A stretch of 11,782 nt of DNA from contig CADBNP010000133.1 of NCBI GenBank assembly GCA_902796095.1, forward strand, positions 1-11,782. The letters are read 5' to 3'. Source of the DNA: an uncultured Aeromonadales bacterium. Lineage in GTDB: Bacteria > Pseudomonadota > Gammaproteobacteria > Enterobacterales > Succinivibrionaceae. Under the pieces are notes generated by a model. It searched no databases. It was not told the origin of the DNA and worked only from the letters and a program-made list of their open reading frames with translations. The translations under genes were made by a program, and so were the position numbers. Of the stretch, positions 7,171 through 11,782 are shown piece by piece (the first letter of the stretch is position 1; each line of letters opens with the position of its first letter).

Positions 7171-7620
7171 TTGGGTGTAGTTGCGATTGGTATTGTGTCA
7201 TCAGTTTCTGAAGATGGTGTCAGGGTAGTCTGTTGCCGCCGTGAGGCTTGCGGTGCATGTGCTCAGAAAAAGGACTGTGCCGTATCCGTGGTGAACGGTC
7301 TTATTTCAAAAGATGTCTCAGTCACTGTGCCGTATCCCGATGACATGAGCGTTGTCTGCGGTCAGCTGGTGGGAGTTGAAGTTCACGAGCATGTTCTGGT
7401 TTCTTCCATTCTTTCTCTGATGGTCATTCCTCTGTTTTTCCTGGTACTTGGAACATTTGCCGGCTGTTTGCTTGATTCTGATGAAGGTGAACTCTTTGCG
7501 GTAACGGGTGCCATCCTGGGGTTGTGTCTGGGTCTTTTGTTCGGAAAATTTGTTTCTGGAAGATACATTGGAACCCCGAGGTACAGACTTAGACCTTACA
7601 GAAATGAGGTTTCCAGATAG
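7171..7620 (+). CDS. rseC: RseC/MucC-family inner-membrane protein
   Basis: Last gene of the sigma-E operon. In relatives RseC is an inner-membrane protein with a mild positive effect on sigma-E activity and links to redox systems; its biochemical role is not settled. The 149-aa product has an N-terminal cytoplasmic domain with a cysteine cluster (Cys 21, 22, 27, 30 and 36; CGAC followed by KKDC), as in E. coli RseC. Two membrane helices follow, at about 79-99 and 108-126, the second glycine-rich (GAILGLCLGLLFGK), and then a short basic tail. The start is TTG 7171 with GAGG at 7162-7165 overlapping the rseB stop codon. The gap to rseB is 8 bp. No terminator is evident after the stop. Confidence 0.92.
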   Translation: MGVVAIGIVSSVSEDGVRVVCCRREACGACAQKKDCAVSVVNGLISKDVSVTVPYPDDMSVVCGQLVGVEVHEHVLVSSILSLMVIPLFFLVLGTFAGCLLDSDEGELFAVTGAILGLCLGLLFGKFVSGRYIGTPRYRLRPYRNEVSR

Positions 7621-7987
7621 CGGACGGTTCTGTTATTGTTGATTTTGGCTTCTCCAGAAATCTAATTTTGAAAATCTGCTCTTATATCTTCGCTTTTCAG
7701 ACCGAATTAATAATTAATACTTCATGCCTTCATTTTTCAGAAAATCGTAAAATATGAGATCATGACGGAATTTTTCTTTCTCCGGTACCAAAGCTAATCT
7801 CAGTGTTCCATCTCTCTTTGTTCTATAGATCTGTCTGATATGGTACAATCTGACAGAAATTTGATCCTGCTTTGCTGTTGTTCAGTTTTTGCTCTCATAA
7901 CGGCTTGATTGATCTGGACTGTTCCGCTTATGAAATTTACTTTCTGCGAGCTGAATATATGTTTTGCTTCCCTTAGAGAAGGTTGTG
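7621..7987. other. Intergenic region rseC-ispB
   Basis: About 367 bp without a credible gene. In E. coli rseC is followed by lepA, which is absent here. The region is AT-rich with a palindromic AT run (ATTAATAATTAAT, 7707-7719). No stem followed by a U-run is found after rseC. The ispB promoter lies at about 7841-7849. A frame reading leftward through 8091 is only the antisense of ispB. Confidence 0.45.
7841..7857 (+). promoter_or_regulatory. Extended -10 promoter of ispB
   Basis: TGG followed by TACAAT (7844-7849) forms an extended -10 (TGn-TACAAT) without a good -35, predicting a start near 7856 and a leader of about 130 nt. The -10 is flanked by CTGTC (7831-7835) and GACAG (7852-7856), and TCTGACAGA (7849-7857) abuts it. 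These could be a repressor site or chance. Confidence 0.45.
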
Positions 7988-8971
7988 ATGGTTGGTATTA
8001 TTGATGAAATAAAACCTCTTATGGAGAGGTTTGAAAGTACCCTTGTTGACATAGATCCTTCTGAATTCGTGGAAGTTAATGAAGTTGTCACGCATATTCT
8101 TACCAGCGGAGGTAAAAGACTCAGACCGCTTCTTCTCCTTACTGCCGGTGAAATGGTAGGACTAACAGAAGAGCATATCTTTCTGGCATGTGCGGTGGAA
8201 ATGATTCATACTGCAACACTTCTGCATGATGATGTTATCGATAAATCAGAACTGAGGCGGGGAAGACCGACGGCTAATGCTGAGTACGGTGTACCTGCCA
8301 GCATTCTTTTCGGTGATTATCTCTATACCAAGTCTTTAAGGCTTCTTCTTAAATACGGAAATGACCGCATATCTAATTCTCTTCTCAGTGTGGTTAAGCT
8401 TATGTCTGAAGGTGAGATTAAGCAGATGCTGAAGAGCCATTCTCCCGACATAGGAGAGGCAGTCTATTTTGAAGTTATCGAGGCCAAGACTTCATGCCTT
8501 TTTGAACTTTCCTGCGATATGGCTACTCTTCTGATCCTTAATAAGGATCATGAGTATGTTAGGGCATGTCATTCATATGGACATCATTTCGGTAACGCTT
8601 TCCAGATAACAGACGATATAATTGATTATCGTTCATATACTGAGGTTATGGGTAAGACTGCAGGCGATGACTTCGCCGAGGGCAAGGTCACTCTTCCTCT
8701 TATTCATCTTTTGAAGAACTGCAGCAGTGCAGAGAAAAAAATGATTAATGATCTGCTTGTTCTTGATCAGAAAAATTCAGATCAGATCCGGCGTGACAGA
8801 TTCCCTGAAATAGTGGATTTGATGCACAGATATCACAGTTTTGACTATTGCGATGCCGTGGCTAACCGGGAAATAGAGAGTGCCAGGAATTCACTCAAAG
8901 TGTTCAGTGATACAGTATACAAAAAATCTCTGATATCTCTGGCAGAGCAGATTGCAGATCGTCGCTGCTGA
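7988..8971 (+). CDS. ispB: Long-chain polyprenyl diphosphate synthase (IspB-like)
   Basis: Trans-prenyltransferase that condenses isopentenyl diphosphate onto an allylic diphosphate to build the quinone side chain. The 327-aa product has GGKR (41-44), the first aspartate-rich motif DDVID (81-85) with downstream RRG, KT (167-168) and the second motif DDIID (209-213). A small residue (Ala76) five positions before the first motif fits a long-chain product, and HTATLLHDD is as in E. coli IspB. Chain length (for example octaprenyl) cannot be read with certainty. The frame opens at TTG 7964, but ATG 7988 has GAGAAGG (7976-7982) at good distance and fits family length. It converges on ycdX with a 17-bp gap. 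In E. coli ispB neighbours rplU; here four genes separate them. Confidence 0.94.
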   Translation: MVGIIDEIKPLMERFESTLVDIDPSEFVEVNEVVTHILTSGGKRLRPLLLLTAGEMVGLTEEHIFLACAVEMIHTATLLHDDVIDKSELRRGRPTANAEYGVPASILFGDYLYTKSLRLLLKYGNDRISNSLLSVVKLMSEGEIKQMLKSHSPDIGEAVYFEVIEAKTSCLFELSCDMATLLILNKDHEYVRACHSYGHHFGNAFQITDDIIDYRSYTEVMGKTAGDDFAEGKVTLPLIHLLKNCSSAEKKMINDLLVLDQKNSDQIRRDRFPEIVDLMHRYHSFDYCDAVANREIESARNSLKVFSDTVYKKSLISLAEQIADRRC

Positions 8972-8977
8972 AATGCG

Positions 8978-9004
8978 CTGAGGTTATCTCAGACAGATCC
9001 TTTT
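8978..9004. terminator. Hairpin in the ispB/ycdX convergent gap
   Basis: CTGAG-GTTAT-CTCAG (8978-8992) is a perfect 5-bp stem between the ispB stop (8971) and the ycdX stop (8989-8991), which it overlaps. On the plus strand a TTTTT run follows after 8 nt. It could act as a weak terminator for ispB, but the stem is short and the U-run is not adjacent. Confidence 0.3.
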
Positions 9005-9753
9005 TCGCTGAAGTGGGAAATGAAATCGTCTACGCTGTCATGTCCACGACCTTTTAGAAAAGACAGAAGTCTGACAGGATCACTGTTAAGAAGATATTCA
9101 GATCCTGTTCCTGCTTCATCAAGTATTTCGTATCCCAGATCAAATCTTCCCACATCAAAGCAGATATGAGCGTCTGAACCCATAACCAGGTGAACTCCTG
9201 CATTTGCCGCTGTTTTTACCAGCTCTACAGCCATTGTGCGCGAGTTGGTTCTGGTATAGGGACTGGCATTCAGTTCAAGTGCTACGTTATGTTTTCTGGC
9301 TGCTTTAACCACTGCTTTCAGGTTTATGGGATAGTTTACGTTCGCCGGATGGGTGATAACATCAACCTTTCCGGATGCTATTACTCTGATCATCATTTCT
9401 GTGTTGTGATTTTCAAACCTGGCGTCAGAGTACACCGGTGCATGAAACCCAGCCATAACAATGTCCAGATAATCCATCATGGAAGGCGTGCAGTCTATCT
9501 TTCCATTATCATCGATATTTGCTTCAATTCCTCTGAGAATCCCCACTCCTTCAATAAAGCGCGGGATGCATCTCTGACTTTTGAAGAATATTTTGTTTGC
9601 CCCGCCGGGAAGCTCCGGACCGTGATCTGTGCATGCTATTATCTGCAGATCCTTCTGCGCAGCGATGTGAGCATTTTCAGTTATGGTACTGAATGCATGG
9701 GAACTTGCCACTGTGTGTGTATGTAAGTCTATTGAGATTTTTTTCATTTGCAT
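8989..9753 (-). CDS. ycdX: PHP-domain metal-dependent phosphatase, YcdX family
   Basis: Member of the polymerase and histidinol phosphatase (PHP) superfamily. E. coli YcdX is a trinuclear-zinc phosphatase; the physiological substrate is unclear. The expected metal ligands are present: DLHTHT near the N-terminus, TDHG, GIEAN, AGFHAP, ITHPAN and GSDAH near the C-terminus. Length (about 254 aa against 245) and the GVGILRGIEANI signature place it in the YcdX group rather than with histidinol phosphatase. The frame opens at GTG 9777, but that codon sits at the edge of a leader hairpin. ATG 9753 or ATG 9747 is more likely; both lack a clear SD. It is divergent from the 75-aa gene. Confidence 0.9.
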   Translation of the reverse strand: MQMKKISIDLHTHTVASSHAFSTITENAHIAAQKDLQIIACTDHGPELPGGANKIFFKSQRCIPRFIEGVGILRGIEANIDDNGKIDCTPSMMDYLDIVMAGFHAPVYSDARFENHNTEMMIRVIASGKVDVITHPANVNYPINLKAVVKAARKHNVALELNASPYTRTNSRTMAVELVKTAANAGVHLVMGSDAHICFDVGRFDLGYEILDEAGTGSEYLLNSDPVRLLSFLKGRGHDSVDDFISHFSEKGSV

Positions 9754-9776
9754 TTTCTTTTTCGCGTTATCATGCA

Positions 9777-9794
9777 CAGTTGGATCTGCAACTG
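9777..9794 (-). promoter_or_regulatory. Hairpin in the ycdX leader
   Basis: CAGTTG-GATCTG-CAACTG is a perfect 6-bp stem with a 6-nt loop, in the predicted ycdX transcript between its start (about 9801) and the ATGs at 9753/9747. It includes the last base of the alternative GTG (9777). No U-run follows, so it is probably structural or an operator half-site pair. Confidence 0.4.
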
Positions 9795-9807
9795 CCGCAG
9801 GAATGTA

Positions 9808-9836
9808 AGTTTACTCCCTGAATCCTTTCTGGTCAA
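9808..9836 (-). promoter_or_regulatory. Sigma-70 promoter of ycdX
   Basis: On the minus strand TTGACC (9836-9831), a 17-bp spacer and TAAACT (9813-9808) form a good housekeeping promoter with a start near 9801. Its -35 lies only 2 bp from the -35 of the divergent promoter of the 75-aa gene. Confidence 0.6.
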
Positions 9837-9838
9837 AA

Positions 9839-9866
9839 TTGATTTTTTTGCCAAAAGTCCTATAAT
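9839..9866 (+). promoter_or_regulatory. Sigma-70 promoter of the 75-aa gene
   Basis: TTGATT (9839-9844), a 16-bp spacer containing a T-run, and a consensus TATAAT (9861-9866). Predicted start near 9873. This is one of the best -10 boxes in the window and supports the following short frame being expressed. Confidence 0.65.
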
Positions 9867-9901
9867 TTTTTGGTATGTTCAATAGTTTAGCGAGGTCTAA
9901 A

Positions 9902-10129
9902 ATGAGACTGTCTTCAGTATGGAGTTCCTTTTCAAAGAAGAATGTTGAGCAGCAGTTTTACAGGAATCCGAAATTTTTATATCAGGTCAGTTTTGAGACC
10001 GTGTCTTTCGAAATTGTTGTAAGGTATTTTCGAGTTGCAGGTAACGACAGAACGGAAATCAAAAAGGACGATATCCCCCAGCCTACTTTCAGTGCGATGC
10101 TCCAGAGTGACTGCTGGGAGCAGTGCTGA
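9902..10129 (+). CDS. Hypothetical small protein (75 aa)
   Basis: I do not recognise this protein. The product is 75 aa, soluble-looking, with a basic N-terminal half and hydrophobic beta-like stretches (FLYQVSFETVSFEIVVRYF). It ends in a segment with two cysteines (SDCWEQC). There is no signal peptide or membrane helix. The ATG at 9902 has GAGG at 9892-9895 and lies about 29 nt downstream of the predicted start. An in-frame ATG at 9875 would make it 84 aa and nearly leaderless, but has no SD. Codon use (AGA/AGG, CAG, AGT) resembles neighbouring genes. It is divergent from ycdX and converges on the metal regulator with a 46-bp gap; a functional link is not shown. Confidence 0.55.
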   Translation: MRLSSVWSSFSKKNVEQQFYRNPKFLYQVSFETVSFEIVVRYFRVAGNDRTEIKKDDIPQPTFSAMLQSDCWEQC

Positions 10130-10158
10130 ATTGTCCTGAATTGCTGCTGAGCACTGCT
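10110..10158. repeat. Overlapping inverted repeats between convergent genes
   Basis: ACTGCT-GGG-AGCAGT (10110-10124) forms a tight hairpin. The same AGCAGT arm is also part of AGCAGTGCT (10119-10127), which pairs perfectly over 9 bp with AGCACTGCT (10150-10158), so the two hairpins exclude each other. The loop of the larger one holds a direct repeat CTGAATTG (10126-10133 and 10136-10143). The stop of the 75-aa gene lies inside. No U-run follows on either strand, so ordinary intrinsic termination is not evident. Confidence 0.5.
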
Positions 10159-10175
10159 TTGTCTGTAGAGTGTTG

Positions 10176-10571
10176 TCAGACCTTATTCGTATCCTGTTCT
10201 TTGCTTTGCAGATTTTCCAGGTATGTTTTGAGACCGAGGAAAGTTTCACTGCTGATGACGTGTTCAATACGGCAGGCGTCTTTTTCTGCGATTTCAGCAC
10301 TTACTCCGGCCAGTTTCAAAAACAGATCAGTCAGAGTTTTGTGTCTCTCATAAATCATTTCGGCTGTTTCCTGACCGGTTTCTGTCAGATGTATATAACC
10401 ACTGGTGTCAATGGAAAGGAAACCGTTGTTTTTAAGAATGTTTAAGGCCCGGCTTACGCTTGGTTTGCTGTATGACAGTTCCTTTGCCAAATCCACTGCA
10501 CGTACCTTGTTGTCCATTTTTTCATTAAGGAGCAGCAGAGTTTCGAGATAGTTTTCGCCAGATTCTTTCAT
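10176..10571 (-). CDS. DtxR/MntR-family metal-dependent transcriptional regulator
   Basis: Short (131 aa) metal-sensing repressor with an N-terminal winged helix (about 7-62, recognition region YSKPSVSRALNIL) and a metal-binding dimerisation domain (about 63-125). It has no SH3-like third domain. By alignment from memory with B. subtilis MntR and DtxR, likely ligands are Glu10, His77, Cys100, Glu103 and His104 (DACRIEHVIS). Asn7 takes the place of Asp8 in MntR and Met10 in DtxR; Cys100 is DtxR-like. This ENYLE...DACRIEH type is common in anaerobic Firmicutes, so transfer is possible. Whether iron or manganese is sensed cannot be told, and no feo or mnt transporter lies in the window. ATG 10571 has AGGA at 10577-10580. 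Confidence 0.88.
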   Translation of the reverse strand: MKESGENYLETLLLLNEKMDNKVRAVDLAKELSYSKPSVSRALNILKNNGFLSIDTSGYIHLTETGQETAEMIYERHKTLTDLFLKLAGVSAEIAEKDACRIEHVISSETFLGLKTYLENLQSKEQDTNKV

Positions 10572-10858
10572 TGTTTTCCTTTTTATTATGCTCTTTTGAT
10601 TTCGTTGCAGTCTGTTTCCGTGAGGATATACTACCTCATTGAGTTTATCATGTCTTTATCCTTTAATCTGAGTCAGTCCTCACGGGTAGCAGTATTTTTT
10701 TCGGCGTTACTGTGATGACTGCATACAGGAAAGCGGCTATAAAAAAGAGCTGAAATATAAATTCGTGGTATTATCTCTGCCGGATGTAATTTGTTATGAC
10801 TGACTGATTCCGGTTAAGTTTTGTATTTTTGTGCAGTTATTAGTTATTTGGAGTTTTT
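10572..10858. other. Divergent control region of the metal regulator and yjaG
   Basis: These 287 bp hold no gene. They contain the 9-bp inverted repeat described separately (10618-10685) and a possible extended -10 for yjaG (TGG plus TATTAT, 10766-10774). A weaker TTGTTA (10791-10796), 17-bp spacer, TTAAGT lies closer to yjaG. A short T-run follows the inverted repeat at about 10694-10700. No match to the classical iron-box or MntR palindrome was recognised. Confidence 0.4.
10618..10685. repeat. 9-bp perfect inverted repeat with nested alternative pairing
   Basis: CCGTGAGGA (10618-10626) pairs perfectly with TCCTCACGG (10677-10685), 50 bp apart. The left arm also contains TGAGG (10621-10625), which can instead pair with CCTCA (10634-10638) as a local 18-bp dyad. 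The two pairings are mutually exclusive. It lies 46-114 bp upstream of the metal-regulator start. It could be an operator pair or a switch-like leader; the role is unknown. Confidence 0.5.
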
Positions 10859-11464
10859 ATGCTGTTTGGACCTAAATTTTACCGTCGGATTGAAAAACTG
10901 AAAAACTGGCAGCAGCAGATATTTGCAACAGCGATGGCGGAAAGAATGTTTCCGAATTTTGCAGCTTTGTCAGATTCAGATGTGAAACTGGGCGGAAAGA
11001 TCGGACAGATTGATGAAATTATCGGTGAGCTTTGGCTATACAGTTCAAATTCCAGCAGATTCAAAAACTGGTATCCTGTTTACAAGGATGTGGAATCCTG
11101 CCTTATAAAGGTTGACGAGGATTCTCCTTTCGGATTTTATGCTGCCAACAATGCCTTAAGCTGTGTTCTTGTTGCTATCAGTTCCATAACAGAACATTCA
11201 GGAAAGGAATCCTTGCTGGCATCAGATCTGTCAGTAAAAACAGTTATTTCATATCTTGAGCAGATTGAGGGAAGAACACTCACTGATGAGGAAATAGTTG
11301 AAAATGAATTTGTCCAGAATGAACTGGACTGTCAGATGGAAATTTCGAGACTTCTTGGACTGCACCGCAGTACCGAAACAATGAATATGATCCGGAAAAT
11401 TGCTTTCAATGAAGGCTATTCAAATATAGGTATTCCCCGCCCGGAGCAGACAGGAAAGAGTTGA
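10859..11464 (+). CDS. yjaG: YjaG family protein (DUF416)
   Basis: Conserved gammaproteobacterial cytoplasmic protein of unknown function. The 201-aa product matches E. coli YjaG (196 aa). Shared are the opening RIEKLKNWQQQIFATAMAER, the central GFYAANNALSCVLVAI, the TVISYLEQIEGRTLTDEE region, and the end segment EISRLLG...GYSNIGI. No membrane segment or signal peptide is visible. The ATG at 10859 is preceded by TTGGAG (GGAG at 10850-10853) with 5-nt spacing. In E. coli yjaG lies beside hupA; here it sits upstream of rplU. Confidence 0.9.
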   Translation: MLFGPKFYRRIEKLKNWQQQIFATAMAERMFPNFAALSDSDVKLGGKIGQIDEIIGELWLYSSNSSRFKNWYPVYKDVESCLIKVDEDSPFGFYAANNALSCVLVAISSITEHSGKESLLASDLSVKTVISYLEQIEGRTLTDEEIVENEFVQNELDCQMEISRLLGLHRSTETMNMIRKIAFNEGYSNIGIPRPEQTGKS

Positions 11465-11685
11465 TTGCAGTATAAACAGAGAATCCCGGATCTGTCGGGT
11501 ATGCATCAGATTCAGATGGTAACTGCAGCTGAATTTGCTCCGTCAGAGCAGTCTGCTGATACCGGGTTACCTTATCGCAGAAATTTGCCGCATTTCTGCT
11601 GACGGGATTAAGCCGGTTAACTGTATCGAAATCTGAAACTCCGGAAGGACTGAGGCGAAAATGAATAATCAGTCACAATTTTACC
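11465..11685. other. yjaG-rplU intergenic region with several hairpins
   Basis: No gene found. Three simple stems follow yjaG: CCCG/CGGG around 11487-11501, TGCTC-CGTCA-GAGCA (about 11536-11550), and GCAGAAAT-TTGCCGC-ATTTCTGC (11577-11599), the last a perfect 8-bp stem. None is followed by a U-run, so a Rho-independent terminator is not evident. They lie upstream of the rplU promoter. Confidence 0.4.
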
Positions 11686-11713
11686 TTGCATATAGTTCTT
11701 ATTTTGGTAGAAT
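11686..11713 (+). promoter_or_regulatory. Sigma-70 promoter of rplU
   Basis: TTGCAT (11686-11691), a 16-bp spacer and TAGAAT (11708-11713), with GG just before the -10. Predicted start near 11720, giving a leader of about 53 nt to the rplU ATG. Confidence 0.6.
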
Positions 11714-11741
11714 ACTCAAAGTTTATTAAAGTTTTAATTGT

Positions 11742-11757
11742 CCCCATTCTGATGGGG
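11742..11757 (+). promoter_or_regulatory. Leader hairpin just upstream of the rplU ribosome binding site
   Basis: CCCCAT-TCTG-ATGGGG is a perfect 6-bp GC-rich stem with a 4-nt loop, ending 5 nt before the SD GGAG (11762-11765). Ribosomal protein operons are often autoregulated through leader structures, so an L21 control element is possible. The stem itself does not include the SD. Confidence 0.4.
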
Positions 11758-11773
11758 CTATGGAGTATTACAA

Positions 11774-11782
11774 ATGTACGCA
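11774..11782 (+). CDS. rplU: Start of ribosomal protein L21 gene (partial)
   Basis: Only three codons are present (ATG TAC GCA, Met-Tyr-Ala), cut by the window end. They match the conserved L21 N-terminus (MYA in E. coli). Support comes from the SD GGAG (11762-11765) at 8-nt spacing, the upstream promoter, and ispB lying nearby, since ispB and rplU are neighbours in E. coli. The identification rests mostly on context. Confidence 0.6.

Noticed and set aside
9190..9726. 178-codon plus-strand frame inside ycdX
   Set aside because: Antisense shadow; ycdX has all its metal ligands on the other strand.
10170..10445. Plus-strand frames over the metal regulator
   Set aside because: Antisense shadows of the DtxR-type gene, which has an SD and intact domains.

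Overview
The window reads as a chromosomal segment of a gammaproteobacterium. The strongest sign is a complete rpoE-rseA-rseB-rseC block, the sigma-E envelope-stress operon, with nadB close by, an arrangement familiar from Escherichia coli and relatives. ispB, a ycdX-type PHP hydrolase, a YjaG (DUF416) protein and the first codons of rplU follow. Base composition is moderately AT-rich, non-ATG starts are frequent, and the DtxR-type regulator resembles versions common in anaerobic Firmicutes. My guess, which is inference only, is an anaerobic gut gammaproteobacterium such as a Succinivibrionaceae member.

Layout. A complete tRNA-Leu(CAA) opens the window (1-87). About 830 bp without a convincing gene follow (88-915), possibly decayed coding DNA. 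On the minus strand lie nadB (916-2535) and a polytopic membrane protein of the O-antigen polymerase/ligase (Wzy_C, PglL-like) type (2869-4569). A 380-bp divergent control region (4570-4948) carries a clear sigma-E autoregulatory promoter just upstream of rpoE, and further upstream a sigma-70-like promoter followed by two hairpins. The plus-strand operon rpoE-rseA-rseB-rseC (4949-7620) has gaps of 8-17 bp, and some of its ribosome binding sites overlap the preceding stop codon. ispB (7988-8971, plus) converges on ycdX (8989-9753, minus). ycdX is divergent from an unrecognised 75-aa gene (9902-10129, plus), the two sharing a compact back-to-back promoter. A short DtxR/MntR-type metal regulator (10176-10571, minus) and yjaG (10859-11464, plus) follow. 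The window ends on three codons of rplU (ribosomal protein L21), preceded by a good promoter and a hairpin.

How it works together. RpoE is the envelope-stress sigma factor. RseA is its membrane anti-sigma factor, RseB the periplasmic protector of RseA, and RseC an accessory membrane protein. The sigma-E promoter closes the usual positive feedback loop. The divergent membrane glycan polymerase/ligase shares the same intergenic region, so co-regulation with envelope stress is possible but not shown. NadB (NAD synthesis), IspB (quinone side chain) and L21 are housekeeping. No mobile element, CRISPR array or phage gene could be supported. The least explained parts are the rpoE leader, the 75-aa gene with its promoter, the inverted repeats around the metal regulator, and the tRNA-adjacent non-coding stretch.
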